This document shows, one piece after another, positions 1 to 9,849 of a DNA stretch of 64,000 nt (within the stretch, counting starts at the first letter, position 1; each line of letters begins with the position of its first letter). The notes beneath the pieces were generated by a model, which worked only from the letters and a program-made list of their open reading frames with translations, was not told the DNA's origin and did no database searches. The position numbers were made by a program, and so were the translations under genes. The stretch is from Turritopsis dohrnii (Eukaryota > Cnidaria > Hydrozoa > Anthoathecata > Oceaniidae), in the NCBI GenBank assembly GCA_027922465.2, contig BQMF02000034.1, forward strand, positions 124,001 to 188,000, given 5' to 3'.

Positions 1-281
1 CAAAGAAGAGCTTTTGTTAAAATTTTGTACTCTTGCTGTCCCATCTGGTGCTCGGGTGAAAAGTCAATTCACCAGTACAGAAGTGAAAAAAAACTAAAGA
101 AGTTGCAAATTTACGAATTCATGTAGAAAGAGCCATAAGTCGTTTAAAAACTTTCAGAATTTTGAAATCAGTGTTGCCTATTTCCATGCTACATCATGCT
201 GATGATATTATATGGTCTTGTGCTGCCTTGTGTAATTTGAAAGACATTTTGATAAAGGAAAAGACTGATAAACAAATTTAA
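1..281 (+). pseudogene. C-terminal tail of a DDE (DDE_Tnp_4 type) transposase, ISL2EU
   Basis: The last ~90 codons of a transposase are present, entering from the left edge and ending at TAA 279-281. The diagnostic stretch is RIHVERAISRLKTFRIL, which carries the final catalytic Glu (HVE) of the ISL2EU/DDE_4 family, followed by a typical hydrophobic tail with a Cys-Ala-Ala-Leu-Cys-Asn-Leu run. Upstream residues (PSGARVKSQFTSTEVKK) fit the same family in a different frame. A one-base shift in the A-run near 88-96 therefore breaks the gene. The first two catalytic acids are outside the window. The enzyme would cut and paste the surrounding element. The adjacent convergent SAP-SWIM-YqaJ gene supports the family assignment. 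Confidence 0.7.
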
Positions 282-677
282 TATTTATTTTTAGCGCATC
301 ATGCTTTTTTGTGTTGTAAATTGTTTACTCCCAGTGAACGGTCTCGTCTGGGTAAAATTAATTATTTGACCATATTAATTTGTCTCTTTCTTTCTGAGTT
401 CTGTAACATATATTATTATACATAGCTTCATCTGTTTGTAATGAAGAGGATAAGAATCAATAATGTAGCATCCTGAGGGTAACATATCTGCCAATGACAT
501 GTATAATTTAAAAAAAAGGTGTAATGAGAACTGTTTTGTAGATAAAGGATTAATATGAAGACCTTTTTTGTGTAAAAGTATGTATTTTATCCTGTAGGAT
601 CTTTCACACTTCTTGGCGGAGGCAGCCATGCATAAATACGATATATTATAGCTACAAAAAAAGAAATAAAGAAACCA

Positions 678-2382
678 TCAAGCATCACAAAAAATAGTTT
701 TCAAATAAAAATTGTCATAATAACTAAGAATTTTAATCTTCATTTCTTCCCAAATCTCTTGATCAAACTCAATATGATCTATTATATGTCCATGTGGAGT
801 CCATACCATGAAATATGTATGACTCAACTTTGTAACGGCCATTTGAACTACACATTGTGTATAATATTTATGTGTCTTATTGATCTTCATATCTTGGACA
901 TATGGTAACTTGATATTCCGATCAGCAGGTGATGTGTAATTGATCGAATATGGACATTTAATTTCAACACATGCTGGTGGGCAGCAATCACACATCATGA
1001 TTCTGTCAGGACTAGCACCAATAATAGGAAAAGTTTCGTCTAAATATAATCCACATTCTTTTACTTTTACTTTCTTATGTTTCATTTTCATAAATTCAAG
1101 AAATTCATTGGCAGCGTTTTCTTCCATGTTTCTTCCATACTTTAATGCAGGAATTTCCGGATTGATATAGGTCAACCCAGATACATTTTGGTTAATTCTA
1201 TACGTATCAACAACATCAACTCCTTTAGCAACTTTATTCATTTTTGTAACTATATCATGGCACTTTGAAGCAGTTACTACACCCTTACGAAAGGAAAACC
1301 ATAATTTGTTATTGTTCTGACCGCATGTTATTTTTTCAATTTTCTTTATATTGGTAGTCGTCATGTTAAGTTTCACATTTTCTTTGAATTCTTCTTTATT
1401 CCCTGACGTAAGTATGATATCGTCAATACTAACAGCATCACAATCCTCCAAAACAATTTTGTACCTCCCGAGCAAAATCGATTTCTGGGACAGCAATAGC
1501 AGTGTGAGCTATACACACAGGAGCAACATCTTTGAGAGCTTTTGCAATATCATTTAAATTAATAAGTTTTTTATTGTTGTGTGCAAGTGGGCTGAATACT
1601 TTTTTTGGAGTAGGGACTAGTTTTCTTTTGATCTTTCCACGCTGAGCAAAGTCCTCACGACTGAAATCAATAACTTTCAGTTTTGTTGGCTTGATTTCTT
1701 TACGACAAGGAAGCCATTCGTTAGCTTTGCTGGTACAAGAAGGGTTGGTGAGTCCTAACCGAACAAATGCCTCTATCCTGAATAAGGCAGCTGCCACATG
1801 ATTGGATGTTTGCCCCATTCCAGCCATGCAAGTACAATGAGCTCGCATAATTTTAGCAGACTTTTTCTCTAAAATAACCCACAATTGGTGAAAAGCATCA
1901 TTGATTCTTTCAGATTTACGACAGCTACATTTTATGATGCAGTAAGGGTTGTCAGAATGTATGCTGTTGAAGAAAAGCTCCTGAAGCCATCCAGATTTAT
2001 GATAACTGTAAGCTTTGCATTCCTTGTAATCATTTAGGTCTTCACTACTGAGTTCACTAGGATGAAACATCAAGTAATGAAAAATGTCTGGATATAACAC
2101 CATAGGCCAAAATATTCGACCTTCTTCTTCAGAAAACCAACCAGATTCTAATGTATATGGGTCAGGTAAAGACAGATTATTAATAATAAGTTTATTTTTG
2201 TACTCATGCCCGAGTTCTTGTTCGATTTCAACAGCTGTTTTTACAAGTGGAACATTATTTTCACTAGCAGCAAATACTCGAGCAACAAGTTCAATTTTTC
2301 GTCCAGAAACTTTGAGACCACGTAACTTTAAGAAGTTTTTCAATTCTTCAACAGTCATAGATGATATCAAATCGTAATCCAT
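678..2382 (-). pseudogene. SAP-SWIM-YqaJ nuclease protein of ISL2EU element (one frameshift)
   Basis: One polypeptide is encoded by two overlapping frames. I place the start at 2382 because the SAP helix pair begins right after it (MDYDLISSMTVEELKNFLK). A longer in-frame start exists at 2457 but adds unrelated residues. The first frame carries the SAP DNA-binding motif (residues ~5-40) and a SWIM zinc finger (CTCMAG...NHVAAALFR). The second frame (1496-678) is a YqaJ/lambda-exonuclease fold: SFRKGVVTASK, YGRNMEENA, GASPDR, and the catalytic VEIKCPYS. The frames overlap at 1438-1496, so a single indel there separates DNA binding from the nuclease; otherwise both parts are open. YqaJ-type exonucleases resect DNA ends, and in this element the protein presumably assists transposition. 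Nothing in the sequence suggests a host role. Confidence 0.8.
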
Positions 2383-2574
2383 CGTGAATATTCGTAGTAA
2401 TATAGCGCTTTGAAAATGCCAGAAGTATTGCTTGATGTTTATAGTTCGTTTTCTCAACTAAAAATGGCGCTTTGAGCGAAATCAACAAATTTTTTACCCC
2501 ATAAGCTAGAGTCCAGGCTCCAAAAATTTAATACGGGGAAATTATGTCGGATCGGTGTATTGAATCGGTCTTAT

Positions 2575-2745
2575 GTTCCTTTCAAATGAATGATAACAGA
2601 TATTCAGTTCTTTTTGAATCAATGTTTCCTGATAGTTTAGTCTATAACCACAGATGGCTGGAAATATCCAACACTTCACATTGACATTGGTTACACCCAA
2701 CTTGATTCAGCAGTTCTATTCGTTCAAGTATTATACCACATACTA
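2575..2745 (-). repeat. Exon-like repeat, copy A (left piece, split by the hAT element)
   Basis: Read on the minus strand, this stretch plus its continuation at 6225-6275 matches the plus strand at 27521-27720. Shared landmarks are ATACTTGAA, GAACTGCTGAA, a run ending ATTTCCAG, a GTTA donor-like site, CTATCAGGAAACATT and CATTTGAAAG. The matching peptides ILERIELLNQ and ILETMELLNQ suggest that the left half was coding and the right half intronic. It may be an exon of a multi-copy gene or of an unrecognised mobile element. No function is assignable. Confidence 0.5.
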
Positions 2746-5700
2746 CAGTGCCGCATCCAGAGCTTTTTTGGGGATACCGTTTTCTTACGTCGAGTTTTAC
2801 TAGGTTTAGTGACACCTGAAGCCCCCCCATGGTGGGGGCTGAAGGGCGGAAAATTTTTTAAATTGAGGAGTCTAGAATGCTGGAAAATGCACTTCCACGA
2901 AGAATTTCACTTGATACAAAGAAGTTTTGGAGCAGACTTAAGGGGGACGTTTTAACTCGTGAACCCCAAAACACGAGAACTGAGCGTCAATGCAAAGCTC
3001 GACTCTCTCAGTCTTAACTTTATTAGTCTGCAATGGTCGAAAAAACGTTTACAGTATAATAAATAAAGGCGTTTACAGTATAACAAACAAATAATATGTA
3101 AGTTCGAAAGTTCAAGCAAGTTATAGATCAATACGGCGATCACTCATGTCCCTGTATTTATCTACTAGTGTTTCCCAAGTGTGGTCATCGAACTGTTCTG
3201 GGCCGAGCAAAACAATTCTCATCAGTTTATCGAGAGTACATGGGCTTAAGGAATTTCGTTGTTTTGTAGCCAAAAGACCAAGGACTGAAAAGCCTCTTTC
3301 TACATTAGCGGTACTCGGTGTTATGAGAAGTGAGAATTTAAACAGCATCATCATTTCTGGGTACTGTGATCGTTCTTTCATAAGGGCTTTATATACAGTG
3401 GATGGCTCAATTGGATGATCTTCTTTATACTGTGCAACTTTATTAGGTTGAAGTTTTTTGCTATTAATTTTCGAATTTCCTTATTTCTTTTGTCTTCTTC
3501 TCTTCGCACTTCCGCATCAAAATCGAAGAAAAATGACCTGATTTCATTTCGATTCAACCCTAACTTATTAATAATGGATTCTGCTGTTTTTATTTCGTTG
3601 TTAAATTTTGAAGACTTTCGTTCACCATAGAATTCTGTAAGGACGCTTATAAATTGCTCTCTCGTCTCCAAATCAAAGCTGGATGACACATTGAAGGCAT
3701 CGAATGCCAAAAAGACAGGATCATCCATGCTGAACGCCAAATCAAGCTCCTTCAAGACCTCCTCTAAGAATGGGACTTTGATGTTGCAATTGAAATAGTT
3801 GATTTTTTCTTCAATCACGTCGCATTCAGTTGTTTCAATGAGATTATTTCCACGAAGTCTGCGTGCAAGCTCCATACGCTCTCCCGACATTTTCAAAAAA
3901 TATTTCGAGTGTTCCTTGAAAAACGAGCCATCATGAATCATAAGCTCGCTGATTGAATTCTTTAAGGCATTGAATTTGTTTGCAATGTCAGCAAATATTA
4001 AATTTTTCCTTTGCAGAAACAAGGAAAATCTGTTTATTAAGGATAGAACATCGGTTAAAAGAAGTAAGAATAACGCTGTTTCTGGATTTAGTAACTCGTC
4101 TCTTAGCCCTTTAACTTCTTGATCAGCTCCTTTTTCCAATATGGCATCCAAAGCATCAATAAGACATGAATATCGCGATCCTAGCCTTTTGGATGCCTCA
4201 CCATGTGACAACCACCTTGTTGCAGCAGCTTTAAGGAGTTTACGTTTTTTCTTCCCAAAGGTTTCTTGGGCTTCCCCAAATACTGCATTTTTCACGGTTG
4301 AATACTTCATCATTTTCCATGAAGACACTAAAACACTGTCAACATTTTGCAATGGTTTAAAGTTAGGTAGCAAGTGCACGAAAACTAATGCTAGTTTGTG
4401 ATTTCTGCAATTTATATACTTTGTGTGTGGAACCTCGTGCCTGAATCTTCTCTGTAGTCCGGATCGCTAGCCACTCATGGTATTTGTACCGTCCATCCCA
4501 TTGAAACGCATTTGCTTAATGTCTATGCCTTTTCGTTCTAGCACGTCGTATATTAGATTAAACAATGCTTCAGCACCTTTGCTTCCATAGACTTCGACCA
4601 GGCCAAGAAACTCTTCTGTAACCTGATGACTGTCCGAATCAACGTAACGTACAATTATTGCTAACTCTGCACGATCAGATATGTCTGTTGTTTCGTCTGT
4701 CATCAGACTGAAATCAGAAGCAGCGAGTAAACGATTCTTAAATCCTTCTTCCAAAAAGTCACTAAAGCACTTTATGAATTCATCTGCAGTTTGTTTAGAT
4801 GTGTACGTTGCTCGGCTGCTTGCTGCTTGAAAATGTTTCTCGATATCTTCATCTGGTAATTCTCGTAAAAAATTGATTGTGTCTGAAACATTTTCACGGA
4901 CAGCCCATTTCTTTTTTGCAACAAAATAGGCTGTTTTCATAAATTTTTTTATCACTCTTCTGTTCCTTTCTCTAGTGCTAACTGTTTGGCGTTTTTCACC
5001 TGCAATCATTTGTTTATAAATGGTTCCTTTAGATATAATCTTTTAAATTTCTCTTTGCTTTTTCAAAGCGTCAATATGTTTCTTAGAATTTTCATGTCCC
5101 GAAAAAACTCTAGTTGGATGCTCATGCAGTTTAACAGCGACTGTCTTCCAATGTTCGGTTCCCTCGCTGTACTCTGCACACACCTTGCAGAGCCATCCTC
5201 TTTCTTTCGCCGAATAGATAGCGAACGGAAACTCTGATTCCCACTTTTCCTGAATTTGATGAGCTGAAAAATACAAATTGTTCTCGTTCAGGTAATTTAA
5301 CACTACTTCTGTTTCATTATTAGATGTTTCTTCTTCATTTACGTCCATGTCTAGATCTCCTTCGTTGATATTATTATGTTCTGAATCACTGCTATTACAA
5401 GTGGGCTCTTCTGATTGTTCTGTAGCCAATTCTTCACATGGTTCCATTTCATTTCGAGAAGACTCTTGATTGTTTTCTTCATTCTGTGCGTAGTCTAAAA
5501 ACTTTAACAATGTTGACTGTTTATTCTTATTTTGAGGTTTAAATGCTCTTTTCGACGTATAAGTTGAAGATTTTTTGTTATGACTTCTACCGGTAGTTTT
5601 GTGTCGTCCCATTTTTGACGTTTCTGCTGTTTTTTAAAAAAATCAATCATCAACAAAAATTTATTTTCGAAGATTTATTTTCGAATTTGTAAAAAATATA

Positions 5701-6219
5701 TGGTTTCTATCAATTATGTAGAAGTGATTACAGGTGTTTGTTTTGTTTTGTATTTAATAGAACTTTGGAATCGCATGTTTATTTGATTTACGTCATTCTC
5801 CAAGTTTATTCTATTTATTCTGCAGGTGTGGCGCCGTTGAAGATTAAAGGCAACATTCGGAATGACTTTGAGATTATACTGTAGGGGCGATCTGATATTT
5901 CACGTTGTTTTGATATAGAAACCACGCTATTGCAGTACATGTCTTCTTCAAAATAATGAATCTAGTGAAGCGATAAACATTAAATATGGCGGATTCTCAG
6001 TTTGGCTCGCATGTTCTGCGAGGCTAAATATCTATCGTTTTGATTGTTAGTTAGTTTAGGTAAGTTTTAGAGATTAAGTTAAGTACTAAATTTTTTCTCT
6101 TGTTTGTTTTACAACATTACAGCGTTAACTAAACAATTTGGGAAAAAAATTTTTGGGCGGATTTTTTTGGGCGCCCATACCGGTCAAACGGTAGCAAAAT
6201 ACGTCTGGATGCGGCACTG
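2746..6219 (-). mobile_element. hAT transposon with 5-bp target duplication
   Basis: The termini are CAGTGCCGCATCCAGA at 2746 and its inverse ending at 6219. Both are flanked by TACTA (2741-2745 and 6220-6224), a 5-bp direct repeat rather than the 8 bp usual for hAT. One transposase gene lies inside on the minus strand. The 3' region holds a short palindrome around 2820-2842 (a C-run, ATGG, a G-run) and a tandem pair of CGTTTACAGTATAA at 3049-3090. The 5' region 5613-6219 is non-coding and leads to the right terminus. Insertion split the exon-like repeat copy A. The 5-bp duplication resembles the hAT5 group, from memory of that group. Confidence 0.8.
3121..5612 (-). pseudogene. hAT transposase (ZMYM/ZBED-like), two stops and one frameshift
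   Basis: Translation starts at 5612 with a basic N-terminus, an acidic stretch, and a TTF/BED-like zinc finger (WLCKVCAEY...GHENSKKH). It continues with the RNase-H core, including LMTDETTDIS with the first catalytic Asp and AAATRWLSHGEA. The hAT C-terminal dimerisation region follows (TPSTANVERGFSVL). The first three blocks are in one frame, interrupted by single in-frame stops at 5043-5045 and 4467-4469. A shift near 3445 moves the last ~100 codons to another frame. The length (~830 codons) is normal for the family. It is inactive as it stands, but the lesions are few. Confidence 0.85.
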
Positions 6220-6224
6220 TACTA

Positions 6225-6275
6225 CACGACTATTTTTCTGTCAATTCATAAATTGATATTGATCACTCTTGATAA
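6225..6275 (-). repeat. Exon-like repeat, copy A (right piece)
   Basis: Immediately right of the hAT target duplication, the minus strand continues the repeat that was cut at 2745 and matches 27521-27570 (ATCAATATCAAT versus TTGATATCAATG, then TAGTCGTGT versus TGGTCGTGG). The join across the hAT supports a true insertion site. Confidence 0.45.
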
Positions 6276-6435
6276 TGCCTTATACATCTAAAATAATAAA
6301 ACAAAACAGAGATAGAAGCATAACTTCCCAATTCACAATACTGACAATAAATGTGTAACATTAAAATAATATATGAGCTCCCAGAAATCAATTTAATGTC
6401 CTTGAGCATTCGACAGCAAAAAGGAGTGGACTGTT

Positions 6436-6645
6436 TGCTTTGGCCTTTATTCAATACATTGTAGTGATGGGAAAGAACCCCATAGATTATATGGTTTGAT
6501 CAAAGCAAAATGCGAGGTCGTATCCTTGGATGTGTGGTACAGTGGGTACCATCATATGTGTGAAAAAATTCCACCAAATGTTTTGGAAAACAGTAAAGAA
6601 AAATGGTTTTGTAGGAAATGTAAAGACCTACAGAAAGTCACTTAG
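6436..6645 (+). pseudogene. PHD-finger-like coding fragment
   Basis: An open frame ending at TAG 6643-6645 carries WYSGYHHMCEKIP and, 14 residues later, KEKWFCRKCKDL. The His-x-x-Cys and Trp-Phe-Cys-x-x-Cys spacing fits the second half of a PHD zinc finger, with a plausible Cys-rich first half upstream (HCSDGKEP). The expected second Cys pair appears lost (CEVVSLDVW). It has no start codon or clear acceptor. It may be an exon of a gene or a transposon remnant. PHD fingers bind histone tails, but no role can be inferred here. Confidence 0.4.
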
Positions 6646-7353
6646 GTGTTGTTGTTCAAAAAACAAACAGTAAAGAGTCATGTATTGGAAATTTTATTTT
6701 TGATTTTGCTGAAATTTGGTTTGGTTTTTTGAACTCATAATACCACAAGTTTTCAAGTTCCTCTTACCCATTTTTCATGAAATTTCTTACACAAAAGGAG
6801 GAGAAATTAAAAGTATAGCAAATGAATTTAAAAGTTTGTTACTGTGGCTAGTTCTTCAATAACAATATATTTTACCTTACAAAAAGTTTAGGAGTAAAGT
6901 GTCAACAAACAACAAATGTGTGGTACAATCATGAATTGAGATTATACGGTACCCTCAGATGACGTAATCTTTCTTCCTCCTTTCAAAGTATGATTTTATC
7001 TTGCAACCTTAAATTTAAGTTCATGACAAACTTCAGAGCATTCGGAATATTCCCGGGGAAAAATGTCTACTTAACTCAAAAAAGCAACTACTTTGGCCTT
7101 CCCGCTACCGTACACATCGACAATTTTACCCTAAAGCTATACACTGAACACTTTTGGGCTTGATCAATCATATTAATATCTACATCGCAATTTGCAAAAC
7201 TTAAAGGTAAGCGAGAAAATTGAGATTTTTGGTATGTCCTGTAAGAAATTTCAGCGATTGACGGCAGCCGAACGCATCTCTCTGTTAGTATTTTGATGAC
7301 AATATTTGATCTTGCCAAATGAGCTCCGTTCCGCTTAAAAGCTACACTCCGCA
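6646..7353. other. Non-coding stretch between the PHD fragment and LINE-A
   Basis: This is AT-rich sequence with no RNA gene, repeat array or coding region that I can support. An 88-codon open frame on the minus strand (7354-7088) has no recognisable motif and begins at the tail of the LINE, so I treat it as chance. Confidence 0.5.
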
Positions 7354-8022
7354 ATAAGATAAGATAAGATAAGAATGTATTTACACCACGAGTCCTAGGT
7401 ACATTTAAAAATCATGAATATATACATTTTAAAATAGCTTGAATAAACTTTAATGGGTCATGATGTTATGAACAATAAACAATAAATATACTAATACTAT
7501 AACTAAGGTTTTCTTTTCAGGTAGGAAAAGTCTGATATATTATTATTATCTAAAGCTGGTTAGCAAGGCTTCATACGAGTTAATAGTTTGGAATCCAGGG
7601 CAAGAGGTGAGGGGAACCTGTGAAAATAGCATAGCTAGTGGGAACACAGAACCTCAAAAAAAAATGTAGTAGAGGGGATAGTTGTATAAGAACATTAATT
7701 ATTGAGAGAAGAGTTTTTGAGATGAAAAAATAGAAAGAGGATTGAGGAGGAAAGAAGAAGAAGAGAGTGAGTGAGTGAGAATGAAGAAGGAAGGAAAGAA
7801 GAAATGTTGTTATCGAAATGAACGCAGGGATGGTGCCAGAGTCAAGTGTCCGGGAAGAATGTGGGAGAGCAGGGTCATCGAGCAGAACTTATCATGGTCA
7901 GGCTGGGGTTATGTATGATCTTAGGATGTGAAGTATGAGAGAGAGACATATCAACATGAAAGTAAAATAAGAGGAAAAAATTAACAGATAAATAAAAAAT
8001 AAATAATAAATAAATGAATTTT

Positions 8023-8381
8023 TCAGAGAGAGGCAAGCTTCATGATCAAATATGCTTTAATATGAGTTGCTAGTGTTTCTTTTGAGACTTTTTTAAAGTC
8101 TACTTTAAGGTTTGGGACAATTTCATTCCAGTGTGAAGCGACTAGGTTTTGGACACTGTAGGTACCATATCTCACTGTTTCTGTCCGTGTTATTTGAAGT
8201 TTAACCTTAGAAGACTTTGTGTTAAGACCATGGGTGTTTCCCATTAGTTTACAAAACAAGGAAAAATTGGATGGTAATTTCCCATTTAGTTGATCATGTG
8301 CAAATGTACAGTTTTTTAGTTTGAGGTTTAGTGCAAACGGCAGAATTTTGGCTTGAATGTATAGAGGTTTTGCATGGGATC
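8023..8381 (-). pseudogene. LINE-A reverse transcriptase, C-terminal tail (downstream of the insertion)
   Basis: This is the distal part of the LINE-A polyprotein, separated from its catalytic part by Harbinger-1. Across the insertion the frame reads IMHFKDF then RSHAKPLYIQAKILPFA. It continues to a family-typical end, NTHGLNTKSS followed by VRYGTYSVQNLVASHWNEIV, which corresponds to the conserved 'NTRS...RT..y..s..g...WN.l' signature of CR1/L2/Jockey LINEs. It stops at TAA/TAG near 8023. It is not independently functional. Confidence 0.75.
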
Positions 8382-8655
8382 TAAGGGGGTGTTTATATGG
8401 AAAAAAATCATCCCGCTTAACCGAGGCCCTCGCTTTGCCGAGATCTCGCCTCTCAATAGAAATCCTTATAAAAATTATCTAATGTTTATATGAGAAATGA
8501 ACTGTCCCGCCTAACCGGGATCTCGCTTGAGCATACCGGGATCCCGGTCAGGCGAGATAAAAATTTCTCATATAAACACTCGATCTCGCCTAAGCGGGAT
8601 GGTTTTTGTCACAGTACGCAGGCGCAAGAAAATAGCGCTCAACATAATCATCAAG

Positions 8656-9444
8656 ATGGCGGCTGCAAACGAAACATCAAACGAAACATCAAACGAAAAA
8701 GTGAAAAGAAAACATTTTAAATGGACACCAAAAATGGTATACGACTTGATAGAGTCAATAAAATCTTACAAATCATCCATGATGTACAAGAACCTTGATA
8801 TTGATGCAGACAAGTCGTCTCAATATTCTTCAGTACGAGAAAAGATGGCAGTTATTTACTGTGATAATGAAAGTTTATTTGGACCTGTTCAAGCTCCAAA
8901 CTTACCTGAAAATTTTGAAGAACTACTTCAAGCTGATAAAATGACATTGAAAAAGGAATTAAAATCAAAAAATGAAATGATTTCTGACAGTGAGAAAGAA
9001 AACAATGAGTTACAAACTTCAGTGGGAAAAAAACGAAAACAGTCAGCAGTCCCAAGGTTAATTGATGCTAAAAGAAAGCATTTGGAGAAAAATTTATCTT
9101 CAGCTCAGCGAGATCAAGTTTTTATAAATGAAATGAAAAATGAAAGTGAATTTCGTTACAATATGGTACAGGCTATTAAGGAATAAAATCAAAGTTTTTC
9201 TGACTCAATCAAAGAAATAAGCAAATCTATGACAGATTTGAGTAAAAGTTTGTGCACTTCAATGGAGATGCTGTCTCGAACAATATGTAATTCACCGCAA
9301 ATAGCTCAAGGTCACTCCTCAATGCATCAAAACCATTTTTATCAAAATATTCATGGTTATAATCCAGTACCATCAGATCAACAAATGGGATACTTTAGTC
9401 ATTTACTTAATGACAACTCAAGTAATTCAAAAAATGGAATGTAA
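8656..9444 (+). pseudogene. Myb/SANT-like DNA-binding protein of Harbinger-1 (one stop)
   Basis: I choose the ATG at 8656 (MAAANETSNET). It follows the terminal repeat and precedes the DNA-binding helix FKWTPKMVYDLIESIKSYK; an earlier in-frame start at 8527 would translate terminal-repeat sequence. The rest is charged and coiled (ISDSEKENNELQTS), with a lysine-rich nuclear signal (GKKRKQ). A TAA at 9184-9186 interrupts it, yet the same frame stays open to 9444 and reads on sensibly (KSMTDLSKSLCTSMEMLS). The stop therefore looks like a single nonsense change. In active Harbingers the two proteins cooperate: the Myb-like partner helps the transposase enter the nucleus and bind DNA. Confidence 0.8.
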
Positions 9445-9849
9445 TAGAACCAAAAACATTTGTTTATATTAAACTCTTGAAGATACTGATGAAAAATTAG
9501 TAAACAAAAGTACTTTAAATAAACTGTCACTCTTTCGTTTTTTATCTTTTAGATTACAGTATATAATATCTATATACATAGTTTTTCTGTTTACTTTTCA
9601 TAGACTGTTGCATTATATGTATGAACATCCAAGCAGGTGTTAAATATATATAACTTGAGTTTTAACAAACTTCCTCTTTGCATAGCAAATTTGGGATCTA
9701 CAATGATATCATCTAAGAAATTTGTTCATGAATGTACTCTGTTAAAGCTTTGCGAATCACTTCTCCTTCACCATCAACACATGAAAATATTGGGTCTGGT
9801 AAATTTTTGAAATTTGATTCATTTGTTTTCATTAGCTCCATTTGTATTT

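Larger units (their letters stand above)
1..2570. mobile_element. ISL2EU-type DNA transposon, right part
   Basis: The segment has the two-gene plan known for ISL2EU elements: a DDE transposase reading rightwards and a YqaJ nuclease protein reading leftwards, their 3' ends facing each other about 400 bp apart. The left part lies outside the window, so the terminal inverted repeats cannot be paired. The right border is inferred. The sequence from about 2575 onwards is shared with a second copy near 27.5 kb, and sequence before 2575 is not, so the element probably ends between about 2480 and 2575. The 282-677 gap between the two genes is AT-rich and shows no further coding signal that I trust. 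Confidence 0.6.

Noticed and set aside
375..629. 84-codon minus-strand frame between the two ISL2EU genes
   Set aside because: Low-complexity composition, no recognisable domain, and it lies in the intergenic gap of the element.
7088..7354. 88-codon minus-strand frame as a gene
   Set aside because: It has no motif, no splice context, and starts in the LINE microsatellite tail.
8652..8720. Plus-strand frame 8490-8720 as a separate gene
   Set aside because: It overlaps the Harbinger terminal repeat and the true Myb-like frame and has no domain.
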